Shown: positions 1-7,512 of the stretch, piece by piece
Layout: every line of letters starts with the position of its first letter
Position numbering within the stretch: the first letter of the stretch is position 1
Notes under the pieces: model-generated
Told to the model about the DNA's origin: nothing
The model's input: the letters and a program-made list of their open reading frames with translations, nothing else
The model's database searches: none
Assembly: GCF_014207965.1 (NCBI RefSeq)
Contig: NZ_JACHLM010000002.1
Span: 372,001-436,000, forward strand
Reading direction: 5' to 3'
Source of the DNA: Brevundimonas bullata
GTDB taxonomy: Bacteria; Pseudomonadota; Alphaproteobacteria; Caulobacterales; Caulobacteraceae
DNA length: 64,000 bases
Position numbers and translations under genes: made by a program

Positions 1-594
1 ACCTACACGGACAGCGAGGGTCGCGAATCGCTCCGTGTAGTAACGCTTCGTCGCATTGATGCCACCAGGGACGGGCTGAAGCTGTTCTGCTGGTGTCATG
101 CAGCTTCGGCTAATCGGCAGTTTAAGGCCGATCGGATTCGCGAGGTCTTCTGTGTTGCGACCGGCGAGGTTTTTGACGCGCCGGGCAACTACTTCGCTGA
201 GCACCCCATGCTAACAGCCCCGCGCGACCCTGAGGCGTACGCCCTTGCCACGTGTCGCCATGAGGTCAATCTCCTTACCATTCTGGCTGCTGCCGATGGC
301 GAGGTTCATGAGGACGAGCAAGAGCGGATCTTGGTCCATGTCTACGACAGGGTTCCACATCTGGTTTTGGACGAAGGAAAACTACGTCGGCGTCTCTCCA
401 AGGTGGTCCCGGACGTCGCAGCGTTCGAAGCAGCCATGTGGCGAATGGGTCGGTTCCGTGATGGAGATAGCGTTGCGCTAATGCGCAGCATGCGCAAACT
501 GATCGACGCTGACGGTCACGTTGCGGCGGCTGAGATCGCCTTTGCCGAAGAGATTAATGCTCGACTGAACCTTTCGGCCTCATCAGCGGGCTGA
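1..594 (+). CDS. WYL-like plus TerB-like domain protein, 5' end missing
   Basis: The frame is open from the first base, so the protein begins upstream of the window; an internal ATG at 208 is unlikely to be the start. The first 70 visible residues resemble the C-terminal WYL-like domain found beside TerB-like domains (strands around RVVTLRRID and a KADRIREV segment). Residues from about 75 on look like a helical TerB-like domain, with acidic ADGEVHEDE and DADGHVAAAE repeats that in this family bind metal. The function of such proteins is not settled. The gene converges on the repressor at 583-855, overlapping by 12 bases. It may be phage-borne or flanking. Confidence 0.6.
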   Translation, partial: TYTDSEGRESLRVVTLRRIDATRDGLKLFCWCHAASANRQFKADRIREVFCVATGEVFDAPGNYFAEHPMLTAPRDPEAYALATCRHEVNLLTILAAADGEVHEDEQERILVHVYDRVPHLVLDEGKLRRRLSKVVPDVAAFEAAMWRMGRFRDGDSVALMRSMRKLIDADGHVAAAEIAFAEEINARLNLSASSAG

Positions 595-855
595 CAGGCC
601 GGCTACGTCCAGCGCCGCGTCCCGCAATCGCCTAAGCATCAAGGCTTCCTCGGGCGGCATGAGTAGTTCGTAGGGCGAAATTTCGAGCCATTTGGAGAGC
701 TCGTTTACGATCTCGCGCCGGTACGGGTGCTGTCCGTGGTAAAATTTGTTCGCCCGCCCCTTAGCCCAGCCGAGTTCCTTCACCAGGTCGGCCTGGCGTT
801 TGCCCAGATGGCGCATCCAATCCTGTAGGTGCCAGTCCGGCTCAGCTGTGTTCAC
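583..855 (-). CDS. Putative prophage repressor, HTH (XRE-like)
   Basis: A 90-residue protein if started at the GTG at 855. A helix-turn-helix is visible around residues 10-60 (LGKRQADLVKELGWAKGR, then WLEISPYELLMPP, the usual end of small XRE proteins of alphaproteobacteria). The open frame continues upstream to 1017, but that would run through the divergent control region and the start of the opposite gene, so a start near 855 is preferred; no good ribosome-binding site is visible there. It diverges from the Cro-like gene at 960 across an array of GAAAC half-sites, the layout of a lysogeny switch. The role as repressor is inferred from position and fold. Confidence 0.6.
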   Translation of the reverse strand: MNTAEPDWHLQDWMRHLGKRQADLVKELGWAKGRANKFYHGQHPYRREIVNELSKWLEISPYELLMPPEEALMLRRLRDAALDVAGLSAR

Positions 856-899
856 CAGCTGAGCTTGATGACGTGCGCACCAAACGTCGCCGCCTCGCG

Positions 900-959
900 G
901 AGAAACTTCTTTTGGGGAAACTATTGACTCACGGTTTCCCGTAGAGAAACCTATGCGCT
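900..959. promoter_or_regulatory. Divergent operator/promoter of the lysogeny switch
   Basis: Four GAAAC/GTTTC half-sites lie at 902-906, 917-921, 934-938 (inverted) and 946-950. They form two dyads: GGGAAAC (915-921) with GTTTCCC (934-940), and GGTTTC-N7-GAAACC (933-951). A TTGACT -35-like hexamer at 924-929 reads towards the Cro-like gene at 960. Binding by one or both flanking HTH proteins is inferred. Confidence 0.5.
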
Positions 960-1190
960 GTGTCTTATCTGGAAACATGGCGCCGTTCCCAAGGCTGGTC
1001 CCAAGCGGACCTTGCACACAAGCTTGGCTTGCGTTCGAAGGGGCACGTCAGCCGCCTAGAGTCCGGGACAGGCCTGACCACAGACCTCGCGATCGCCATC
1101 GATCGACTGTCGAAGGGCGCGGTCCCTGTCGCCGAACTCCGCCCCGACCTCCACGACGTCCGCGTCATCCATGGCGAGGCGTCGGCGTGA
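960..1190 (+). CDS. Cro/Cox-like HTH protein (XRE family)
   Basis: A 76-residue protein starting with GTG at 960, nine bases after the last operator half-site. Residues 4-55 form a compact XRE helix-turn-helix (TWRRSQGWSQADLAHKLG, then SKGHVSRLESG). It diverges from the putative repressor, so it is the likely lytic-side regulator. Its stop overlaps the next start (GTGA at 1187-1190), pointing to translational coupling with the small membrane protein that follows. The Cro/Cox assignment is positional. Confidence 0.65.
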   Translation: MSYLETWRRSQGWSQADLAHKLGLRSKGHVSRLESGTGLTTDLAIAIDRLSKGAVPVAELRPDLHDVRVIHGEASA

Positions 1191-1501
1191 GCTGGATCGG
1201 CTACACCGCAGCCGGCGCCGTAGCGGTCCTGATCCTGCGCATGCTGTTCGATGAATTGGGCCGGTTCTTCCTCGGCCAATTGATTGCTGTCGGTAGCGGT
1301 CTTTTCTGCACCGCAGTGGTCGCGGCTCAGGTTGCTGAGCGTGACGTCCTCGCCGTGGCGATACTGGGCTTCCTGGCCACCCTCTGGCTCGACATTCAGG
1401 TCATCGCCCTGCTCGCCCCAGAGCCGGCGGGAGCTCCATACACCATCACCCAGTGGGTGCTGACGCCCGCCACCGCCCTGCGTGAATGGGGCGGATGGTG
1501 A
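1187..1501 (+). CDS. Small hydrophobic membrane protein, function unknown
   Basis: A 104-residue protein started at the GTG at 1187 that overlaps the stop of the HTH gene. Three or four hydrophobic stretches are visible: about residues 5-20, 28-48, 53-65 and 68-77 (IGYTAAGAVAVLILRML, FLGQLIAVGSGLFCTAVV, VLAVAILGFLATLWLDIQ). No family was recognised. Its place directly behind the early regulator suggests an early lytic or superinfection-exclusion role, but this is only position-based. Confidence 0.5.
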   Translation: MSWIGYTAAGAVAVLILRMLFDELGRFFLGQLIAVGSGLFCTAVVAAQVAERDVLAVAILGFLATLWLDIQVIALLAPEPAGAPYTITQWVLTPATALREWGGW

Positions 1502-1509
1502 TGAGCAGT

Positions 1510-2055
1510 CTACCGTATGGCCTTGAGCAGGTCGCCTTCTGGCAACGTGACGGGTTGCCGAAACCGGCACTTCTGCCTGTAGGGAAGAACGCCCTTCGTG
1601 ATCAGCGCCGGACGCAAAGCCCAGCGCAGAACCCGATTCCAGGGGGTGTAGGTCGCGCGTTCGCGCAGCAGAACCCTGAACATTGGGGCGTCGCCAGAGT
1701 GGCCGCGCTCGGCGATCGCTCGCATCTTCACCGGTGCCTGCGACCAACTGAGAGGCGCAGGTTCGCGATGTCGGGCGGCAGGTGTCTGGTCGGGTATGAG
1801 CGCCATTTCGAAATGGATGCTCGGCCGGATGGAGGTCGCAATCAGCCGTTCGCCCGCTTCGCTGAACAGGTAAACGGTCGCTTCCTTCTGGTCTCCCCAG
1901 GTTCCGAGGGTGACGTAGCCAGAGATCTGAAGCGGCTTCGGCATCACGCGGTCCCAGACCAGAAATCCGACCGCGAGCGTCGAGCCCGACGCAGCGAAGA
2001 TCTCGGCCCAGGTATGGGCCGCTTGCGTGGTCAGCTGGATCAGGGGAGCGCTCAA
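1510..2055 (-). CDS. Hypothetical protein
   Basis: A 181-residue open frame on the minus strand with a TTG start at 2055 and a GGAAG sequence about eight bases upstream. It has a hydrophobic segment near residues 20-34 (IFAASGSTLAVGFLVWD) and a basic, tryptophan-containing C-terminal half. No family was recognised. An overlapping plus-strand frame (1486-2061) is similarly long but has a shadow-like, Arg/Gln-rich composition, so the minus frame is preferred. It faces against the early genes around it, so it could be a lysogen-expressed gene. Confidence 0.4.
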   Translation of the reverse strand: MSAPLIQLTTQAAHTWAEIFAASGSTLAVGFLVWDRVMPKPLQISGYVTLGTWGDQKEATVYLFSEAGERLIATSIRPSIHFEMALIPDQTPAARHREPAPLSWSQAPVKMRAIAERGHSGDAPMFRVLLRERATYTPWNRVLRWALRPALITKGVLPYRQKCRFRQPVTLPEGDLLKAIR

Positions 2056-2203
2056 TGCTGAGCTTCCCGTGTGTTCTTAGCCATTCAGTTCTGTCCTTGG
2101 TGGGTGTGAGAATCTCCAAGGTAGAGGCGCCCGCTGTCACGGCCAAGCTTGGTCGCGGCGGCGGGTTGCGCCTGTCCGAACCCTTGCGGCGAGCGGCATA
2201 GCC

Positions 2204-2479
2204 ATGGCGCCGGGGGGCAACATCACCGACTGCGACGACTGTGCCTGGCAGGTCTGCTTCAAGGCGACCGGATGCCTGCGGGCGGTTGCCGCAGAGCGCG
2301 GCGTTGATCCGAACGAACTGCTGGACCGGTCGCTGTTCTTCGCCCTGGACGCAGTCTCCTGGCCCGGAATTCACGCCGTGCTGGCTCGCAATCTGACGCC
2401 GGTCGAGCTTGAGCAGCTGGCGTCTGAACTGCCCGCTGGCACTCATATCCTCCATGATCGGGTCGTGACGCATGACTAG
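2204..2479 (+). CDS. Small hypothetical phage protein
   Basis: A 91-residue protein starting at ATG 2204. It opens with a cysteine-rich stretch (CDDCAWQVCFKATGC, four cysteines in 15 residues, possible metal site) and continues as an acidic helical protein. No family was recognised. Its stop overlaps the next ATG (ATGACTAG at 2472-2479), so it appears to head a chain of small early genes. Confidence 0.5.
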   Translation: MAPGGNITDCDDCAWQVCFKATGCLRAVAAERGVDPNELLDRSLFFALDAVSWPGIHAVLARNLTPVELEQLASELPAGTHILHDRVVTHD

Positions 2480-2726
2480 CGCCGCGCCCTCCCCACGCCT
2501 CGCCCGTGCCGCCTCGCGGGACGAGGCTGGAACGCCCGGCGCCACCGGCCAGACTCTGCGTCGTGCCGGGCGTTCCTCCCCCTTCTCGGCCCCGCCCTGC
2601 CCGGGCAGGCCTGACCAGGTCGCCGCTGCGAGTATTGCAGCGGTGTTCCCCGCCAGCGCAGCGTTCAACGTCCCCCCAGCTGCGTCGGCGGGCTTCTCTT
2701 TTGACGAAGCAGGGATGCGGTGCTGA
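2472..2726 (+). CDS. Possible small early protein
   Basis: An 84-residue frame whose ATG overlaps the end of the gene before it and whose stop overlaps the GTG of the next (GTGCTGA). The start/stop chaining argues for it; the Ala/Pro/Ser-rich composition without visible domain argues against it. No function can be given. Confidence 0.3.
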   Translation: MTSAAPSPRLARAASRDEAGTPGATGQTLRRAGRSSPFSAPPCPGRPDQVAAASIAAVFPASAAFNVPPAASAGFSFDEAGMRC

Positions 2727-2956
2727 CGCGTTCCTTTGCTCCCGTACTGGCCCTGTCGGCCGAAGCATCCCCAATCGGTTTCCGATTCGTTCCAAGGCTT
2801 AACGAGGCCTTGCCGCGCCGCGCCTGGTGCGCGCGCCTTATCTCCCTGCATCGACACCTGCTGAAGCGCCTCGCCCTGGACCGCGAGCGCGTCCGGGCGA
2901 CCCAGCGCGAGATGCGCCAGCCCCAAATCGGCAAGGCCCAAGAGCGACCCGCCTGA
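2720..2956 (+). CDS. Possible small basic helical protein
   Basis: A 78-residue frame from a GTG that overlaps the previous stop. The second half (from about residue 32) is a strongly basic amphipathic helix (LHRHLLKRLALDRERVRA) with third codon positions almost all G or C, which supports coding. The first half has weaker codon bias, so the real start may lie inside. A minus-strand frame over the same bases is also open. No family was recognised. Confidence 0.35.
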   Translation: MLTRSFAPVLALSAEASPIGFRFVPRLNEALPRRAWCARLISLHRHLLKRLALDRERVRATQREMRQPQIGKAQERPA

Positions 2957-3140
2957 CGCCACGACGTCGGACGCGGCGACGCCGGTCTCCTTGCCCCCAT
3001 CAAAGCCAAACGAGGCCGTCTTACTCGCGGTCATCGGGACGCCTTTTGCCAACGCCCGGCCCTGAACCGCCGGAGCGACTGCATCTCTGCGCCCGGATAC
3101 CCGTGATCGTCAGGCGGATTCGCAGGGAGCGAATCCAGCA

Positions 3141-3566
3141 ATGAACCGTACCCAGCACGTGCTGCTGGCGCGGGCGCTTATCGACGCCAATGGCGGCGTT
3201 GACGCCTGCTGCAAGCCCGTCACTCGCGTAGAGCGGAGCCAGCTTTACGCCTACCGCGACTTCAACTCGGGCGTTTACATGCCCGCCGACGTCATCGACG
3301 TACTGGAGTCCCGGGCGAAGAATCCGGTCTATTCGCAGTTCCTGTTCAGCCAGATGCAGGCCGAGCCGCAGACCGCCTGCGTCGTCCAGGAGGCGGCCGA
3401 CGTCGACGAGGCGGCCAACGACGTCTGGCGCTTCATCCGTCATGCCGCCGCGGAAGGCAGAGAGCTCACGGAAACCGAGAAGCGGGAGGCGGAGCGCCTG
3501 CTGCAGCGCGTCGATCGCGAGAACGCCGAGCTTCGCGCGGTGCTGAATATGGCGGCGTCGACATGA
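3141..3566 (+). CDS. Phage regulatory protein, CII/YmfL-like
   Basis: A 141-residue protein. The N-terminal 55 residues look like a helix-turn-helix module of the kind seen in phage CII/YmfL-type regulators (LARALIDANGGVDACC, then RSQLYAYRDFNSG, then a short MPADVIDVLE helix). The C-terminal third is a long acidic coiled-coil-like helix (TETEKREAERLLQRVDREN), probably for oligomerisation. It overlaps the next gene by four bases (ATGA at 3563), indicating an operon with the putative replication protein. The regulatory role is inferred from fold and position. Confidence 0.5.
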   Translation: MNRTQHVLLARALIDANGGVDACCKPVTRVERSQLYAYRDFNSGVYMPADVIDVLESRAKNPVYSQFLFSQMQAEPQTACVVQEAADVDEAANDVWRFIRHAAAEGRELTETEKREAERLLQRVDRENAELRAVLNMAAST

Positions 3567-4270
3567 CGGCGATCACCGCACAGCCAGGGCGCAAGTTCCG
3601 CGCGGCCGAGCCCGAGAGCCGCCGCACCTTCCAGCCGGTCCGCCGCGGCAGCCGCTGGACCAACCACAGAGAACGGTGGGCGACGCTGTCCCGCAAGGAA
3701 GCGAACCTGCGGATCTTCGCGCTCGAGCGCTACCAGGTCACCACCCGCAAGGCGGGCCAGCGCTTCGGCGCCGAGGGCACGATCAGCGACGGCGCCGTGA
3801 AGCTGTTCCGGATCCTGTGCAACATGGCGGTCAAGCATGGCGGCCGCGTCGAGCCGTCCGTCGCATGGCTGGCGTCTGAGCGCGTGCTGAACGTCCCGAT
3901 GAAGGTCATCCACAAGTGGAAGGCCCAGCTGCAGGAGCACGGCTTCCTGGACTGGGACCGTCGCTATGTCGAAACCGGCCGGCAGGGCGTGCGTGGCCCG
4001 CAGGTGGCGCAGACGTCGAACGCCTACATCACCAAGCTGCCGCAGAAAGCGCTCGACCTGGTCAAGGCGATCCGCAAGGGCATGGGCCTCGATCCGGAGC
4101 CCCGGGTGGTCAGCGAGGCCGAGCTGGCCGTCCTGAGCCCCGCTGAGCGGCGAAAGGCAGACCGGCTGGCGGAACAGGTCGCGAAGGACAAGGCCCGCCT
4201 GGAGGCCGCCTTCGCGGCCATGAACGCCAAGAGGGAAGCCGCCGAAACGCCCCCCGAAGTTCCGGATTAA
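3563..4270 (+). CDS. Putative phage replication initiator with winged-HTH domain
   Basis: A 235-residue protein with a basic N-terminal tail (residues 1-45) and a central helix-turn-helix/winged-helix region (about 70-135: GAVKLFRILCNMAVKHGG, VAWLASERVLNVPMKVIHKW, QEHGFLDWDRRYVETG). Such modules are common in phage and plasmid replication initiators. The C-terminal 60 residues are a charged helix. It is directly followed by 540 non-coding bases holding hairpins and three direct repeats at 22-23 bp spacing, as expected for an initiator gene next to its origin. An alternative is a transcriptional regulator. P2 gene A-type rolling-circle initiator motifs were not found. Confidence 0.5.
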   Translation: MTAITAQPGRKFRAAEPESRRTFQPVRRGSRWTNHRERWATLSRKEANLRIFALERYQVTTRKAGQRFGAEGTISDGAVKLFRILCNMAVKHGGRVEPSVAWLASERVLNVPMKVIHKWKAQLQEHGFLDWDRRYVETGRQGVRGPQVAQTSNAYITKLPQKALDLVKAIRKGMGLDPEPRVVSEAELAVLSPAERRKADRLAEQVAKDKARLEAAFAAMNAKREAAETPPEVPD

Positions 4271-4808
4271 CGTGGATACCCTCAGGGCTCACAATCCGGA
4301 GTCCATATCTATCTAGAAGGCTTCTCGCTGGTCGCGAGACAACATGATCAGGCAGATATGAGGCGTCGCCCTGGTCGGGCGACCACATTGAACCCCGATC
4401 GAGGCCGCAAATGTCGGCCGATAACCCGCTCATGATCGAGCGGGCGAGCAGTGCTCGCCCCCGGATCTACCCGGCTACCGCCCGCAGGGACGGCGGCCGT
4501 TTGTGTATGGGGCCAGCGTCGCTGGCTTATCGAGGGTGAGAGGGGTTCGGAATTTGCGCGCGCGGGGGGAGGGCGGCGGTGACGCCACCAACCGGACCAG
4601 GGCGGCCTTTTCCGCCGATCGGGCAACCTTCGGACCTCTAAAACGCAACCTTCGGACCTCGATACCGGAAAGGCGCGGACCTCGATTGGAAAATGCTGCG
4701 TTCTGGAGAAGCGTTGTATGGGGCGCGCGGGCGGGGGCGGCTCGAAATATCGTCGTTGCGCGAACTCAAAATTCCGGGCATGGCGACTGCCAGAGATAGG
4801 GGGCTATC
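4271..4808. other. Non-coding region with hairpins, candidate replication origin
   Basis: No convincing gene. Perfect inverted repeats are TCTCGC/GCGAGA (4323-4339), GTCGCCC/GGGCGAC (4365-4383), GGGCGAGCA/TGCTCGCCC with a one-base centre (4442-4460) and GCCAGCG/CGCTGGC with a one-base centre (4513-4527). The repeats described separately follow at 4624-4686. Hairpins plus iteron-like repeats behind a DNA-binding protein gene suggest a phage origin; a transcriptional control region is the alternative. Confidence 0.45.
4624..4686 (+). repeat. Three iteron-like direct repeats
   Basis: CAACCTTCGGACCTC occurs exactly at 4624-4638 and 4646-4660. A third, shorter copy, CGGACCTCGAT, lies at 4676-4686 and matches 4653-4663 exactly. 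The spacing of the shared CGGACCTC core is 22 and then 23 bp, about two helical turns, so a protein would meet all copies on the same DNA face. Confidence 0.6.
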
Positions 4809-5534
4809 ATGGAAGCAATCGGCGGTTTCATCATCTTCGCCAGTTTCGCGGCGTTCATCCTGGGCGTCGTCAATGTTATTCGGCCGCAGGCCTGGATGAA
4901 GGTGCGCAAGCGGCTGGTCGGACTGTTCATTATACTGGGCTCGATGGGCGGGTGCGTCGCCGGCGCGTCGATGGTGCCGCCGGCGCCGGCGTCGACCCAG
5001 GCGGCGGTTGAGGGCGAGACGGGCAAGGCGGCGGCTCCTGCGGCCGTTCAGCCGGCGCAGCAGGCAGGCATGACCCAGGTTGAGTTCGAAGGCTTATGGA
5101 GCGGCGTGAAGAACCGCATGGAGCGGTGCGATATGCCGACGAGGCGGGCGGGCGCGGCGTTGGGCACCGGAGACGTTTACGCGGCGTACGGGCCGACGAA
5201 GCAGGCGGCCGAAGCCTGCAAGGATGTCTGGCTAACGCTCGACGAAGTCCCTCTGCCGAGGTCGGCCAAAGGCGACGTCCGAAAAGCCCTGGAAAAGGGC
5301 GTCGACGACTGCGAAACCGCGATGTTCCTGAAGACCCAGGCGCTGGAGGCGCTGCTGAAGGTGCTCGATGGGGATGCTCGCCCGTCGGCGATGGAGGCCG
5401 TCAAGACCGGCATGCAGAGGGGGCAGGCGGGATCGACCGTCTGCATCCTGAGCTTCATGGGCGCCGCGGATAAAGCCGGCCTGGTATTGCCAGAACTTGA
5501 GGATGCAATGGCGGCCGCCAAGGCGGGCGGCTGA
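4809..5534 (+). CDS. Membrane-anchored hypothetical protein
   Basis: A 241-residue protein with a good ribosome-binding site (AGGGGG) ahead of ATG 4809. Two hydrophobic segments open it: residues about 5-25 (GFIIFASFAAFILGVVNVI) and 37-56 (LVGLFIILGSMGGCVAGA). An Ala/Pro/Gln-rich linker follows, then a soluble domain from about residue 85 with spaced cysteines (C at about 107, 136, 168 and 216) that probably lies outside the inner membrane. No family was recognised. It sits alone between the origin candidate and the late activator, so it may be a lysogen-expressed surface protein. Confidence 0.55.
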   Translation: MEAIGGFIIFASFAAFILGVVNVIRPQAWMKVRKRLVGLFIILGSMGGCVAGASMVPPAPASTQAAVEGETGKAAAPAAVQPAQQAGMTQVEFEGLWSGVKNRMERCDMPTRRAGAALGTGDVYAAYGPTKQAAEACKDVWLTLDEVPLPRSAKGDVRKALEKGVDDCETAMFLKTQALEALLKVLDGDARPSAMEAVKTGMQRGQAGSTVCILSFMGAADKAGLVLPELEDAMAAAKAGG

Positions 5535-5561
5535 CGCCTGGCCAGGATTGGTCGGAAACTT

Positions 5562-5957
5562 CTAGGTGTCGTTGGCGGCGGCCGGCTGTCCTGAGGGCAT
5601 GCGTCGGACCCGCGGTGTAGCGATCGGGAGGCGGATCCGTGGGTTCGGTCGGGCGGATGCGACGATCGTGCGCTCGATGACCAGGGACGCGACGAAGGTG
5701 TGCCCGCAGGGTTCGTCGCCGTGGACGTTCATGCACTGGAAGCGGAGCTCTCGGTAAAGCGCCGTGACTTCCCTGGTGGTTCGGACCTTGGCCAGGCTCT
5801 CGCAATGCGGGCAGTGGACGCGGATGGCGCCTCCGCCCCTGTGGCTGCGGTTGGCCTGAGCACCGCCAAAACGGGTGTCGCGCGGTTCCGGCGCGGCAGC
5901 TTGGATCGTCATGTTTTTCCCCGACAGCCCCCGAGGGACATCAGTATCAGATTTCAT
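5562..5957 (-). CDS. ogr: Ogr/Delta-like late transcription activator
   Basis: A 131-residue protein with a strong AAGGAG ribosome-binding site ten bases before ATG 5957. A zinc-binding module of the Ogr/Delta family is visible at about residues 49-90: CPHC, then RTTREVTALYRELRFQC, then CGHTFVASL, four cysteines in CxxC-N-C-C arrangement. In P2 and P4, Ogr and Delta recruit host RNA polymerase to late promoters by binding a dyad about 55 bp upstream of the transcript start. P2 ogr also lies just downstream of D, as here. The 48-residue N-terminal extension and the long basic C-terminus exceed the roughly 72 residues of P2 Ogr. Its likely targets are the three identical dyads at 13471, 19290 and 27013. 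Confidence 0.85.
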   Translation of the reverse strand: MKSDTDVPRGLSGKNMTIQAAAPEPRDTRFGGAQANRSHRGGGAIRVHCPHCESLAKVRTTREVTALYRELRFQCMNVHGDEPCGHTFVASLVIERTIVASARPNPRIRLPIATPRVRRMPSGQPAAANDT

Positions 5958-5999
5958 GAAACGGCGCTCCTTTTTGTTGTGCGCAAACCGTGTGCTACG

Positions 6000-7037
6000 T
6001 CAGGTTCTGTCGTCATCACCTGAGCCGCCGAGCTCCATCTGCAGGACGGTCGACAGCCCTCCGGAACCGTTGAGGTTGTGGCGCGCCTCGACCACCAGCC
6101 AGCCGGTGGCGTCGATCTCGGGCTTCCAGCCGGAGACGCTGACGGACTTCTCCGGGAAAATGTCGGGCCGGCCTCGGGCAAGCGTCAGGGAGAACTTGGC
6201 GGCGGCCCGCTTCAGGCGCTTGAACTCTGTGTCGGCCGCGCGTCTGGCGCTGGCCAGGCTGGCGTAGGTCCGGGGCAGCTTCTTGGCGTTGTCCTCGTTG
6301 CCGACCACCACCTTCTGACGCGCGCCGCCGGCGCGGTCGTGCCAGTCGGCGATGACGCCCGAATAGGCGTCGCGTTCGGCTTCCTCCCAGCTATGGCGGT
6401 CGCCATCGCGGCGGGTGATTCGCGCCAGGCCGAGATCCGCGCCGCCCGGACTTTGGCCCGCGCCACAGCCCATGAAGACCAAGCTCTCGGCCTTCACCGT
6501 CGAGACGGCGTCGTGCAGGCGGCCGAGGCGCGCGATCAGGGCGGCGTCACTCTCATTGCTCTGCGCCAGGTGGGCGACGGCGATGGCGGCCTTTTCCGGC
6601 GCGCAGCGCAGCTGCAGACCGTTCCGGCCGGCGATCTCGCCCAGGACGTCGCCCAGGGTGGTCTGGCTCCAGGACTGCGCCCGACGTTTGCGAAACCCGC
6701 GCGTCAGGTCGGCCGATCGAGCGCGGATGGTCAGGACGTCGGGCGTTCCTGCATGGCCCCGCTGATCGACCTTGAAGCGCCCCTTGTCGAACAGCTGGGG
6801 CGGCGCGGCCGAGCCGAGGTCCCGCCAGCCGATCGAAAGGGTGATGATCGCGCCGGTAGGCGGAACGGCCAGCTGGCCGTCGTGGTCGCTGAGCGCGATG
6901 GTAAGCTCGTCTGCATCGGCGCCGCGCTTTTCCGTGAGGTCCAGGCTGATCAGACGTGGCGTCACCTGGGCGCCGATGTCGACGCCGTCGACAACCAGGC
7001 GATAGACGGCCTGGCGATGAACATACTGGCCGCTCAC
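6000..7037 (-). CDS. D: Phage late control gene D protein (baseplate hub)
   Basis: A 345-residue protein of the gpD family, which forms the hub under the tail tube where the spike attaches. The family pattern is visible: an N-terminal RLVVDGVDIG strand, LISLDLTEKRGADADELTIAL near residue 30, and the ITLSIGW segment near 65. P2 D has a similar length. It overlaps gene U by four bases, and ogr follows after a 42-base gap, the P2 order U-D-ogr. It should be translated from the V-to-D late transcript. Confidence 0.9.
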   Translation of the reverse strand: MSGQYVHRQAVYRLVVDGVDIGAQVTPRLISLDLTEKRGADADELTIALSDHDGQLAVPPTGAIITLSIGWRDLGSAAPPQLFDKGRFKVDQRGHAGTPDVLTIRARSADLTRGFRKRRAQSWSQTTLGDVLGEIAGRNGLQLRCAPEKAAIAVAHLAQSNESDAALIARLGRLHDAVSTVKAESLVFMGCGAGQSPGGADLGLARITRRDGDRHSWEEAERDAYSGVIADWHDRAGGARQKVVVGNEDNAKKLPRTYASLASARRAADTEFKRLKRAAAKFSLTLARGRPDIFPEKSVSVSGWKPEIDATGWLVVEARHNLNGSGGLSTVLQMELGGSGDDDRT

Positions 7038-7441
7038 GTCGTGGCCTCGGCGTCCGGGACCTCGTCATCGACACGCTTCAGCGCCAGGGAGAAGTCCGAG
7101 ATCCTGGGGACGCCGTTGTCCATGATCGAGCGCTGGGTTTCGTCCAGGCTGAGGATGACGAAGGCGCCATAGACGCGCCCCGCGCCATCGACCAACGGCC
7201 ATGCCTCGCCGCTCTTTCCCATGGCGCGCAGGTCGTCCAGGCTTCCGACGTCGCCGAACGCCACCGGGGCCAGCATGCCGGTCAGGGTGATGTCGTCATC
7301 GCCTTCGCCAACAAACTGCCCCAGCGGGCGAGCGCCGACGCGGTCGCTGAAGGCGTGGCGCCAGGTCGTGCGGCGCTGCAGTTGCTGATAGGTGAGAGAC
7401 GGCAGGTCGAAGACGAAAAGACCGAGGGTCATCATGGCCAT
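7034..7441 (-). CDS. U: Phage tail protein U (tail terminator)
   Basis: A 135-residue protein matching P2 gpU: an N-terminal MTLGLFVFDLPSLTYQQL, a WRHAFSDRVG segment around residue 27, and GEGDDDITLTG near 45. gpU ends tail tube polymerisation. The AGGA ribosome-binding site (7450-7453) lies inside a short hairpin between T and U, so translation may be coupled to that of T. Overlaps D by four bases. Confidence 0.9.
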   Translation of the reverse strand: MAMMTLGLFVFDLPSLTYQQLQRRTTWRHAFSDRVGARPLGQFVGEGDDDITLTGMLAPVAFGDVGSLDDLRAMGKSGEAWPLVDGAGRVYGAFVILSLDETQRSIMDNGVPRISDFSLALKRVDDEVPDAEATT

Positions 7442-7446
7442 GGGCG

Positions 7447-7512
7447 ATGTCCTAACGCTTCGCTTCTTGAGGACATGATGCTCTGTCCTACCGCTGCGCT
7501 ACATGAGGACAT
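7447..7512. repeat. Tandem imperfect palindromes between T and U
   Basis: Two copies of a palindromic unit, 7447-7476 and 7483-7512, are offset by 36 bp. Each is bounded by TGTCCT and AGGACA and has a CGCT-rich centre. In the T-U transcript each folds into a stem; the 3' arm of the U-proximal stem contains the AGGA ribosome-binding site of U, and the other stem begins at the T stop codon (7512-7514). Confidence 0.6.

Noticed and set aside
965..3052. A 695-codon minus-strand open frame across the early region
   Set aside because: It runs antisense through the Cro-like gene and other better-supported genes, has no domain pattern, and its composition is that of a GC-rich shadow frame.
7475..7512. 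GTAGCGCAGCGGTAG on the minus strand as a tRNA D arm
   Set aside because: It is part of the tandem palindromes and no other tRNA elements are present nearby.
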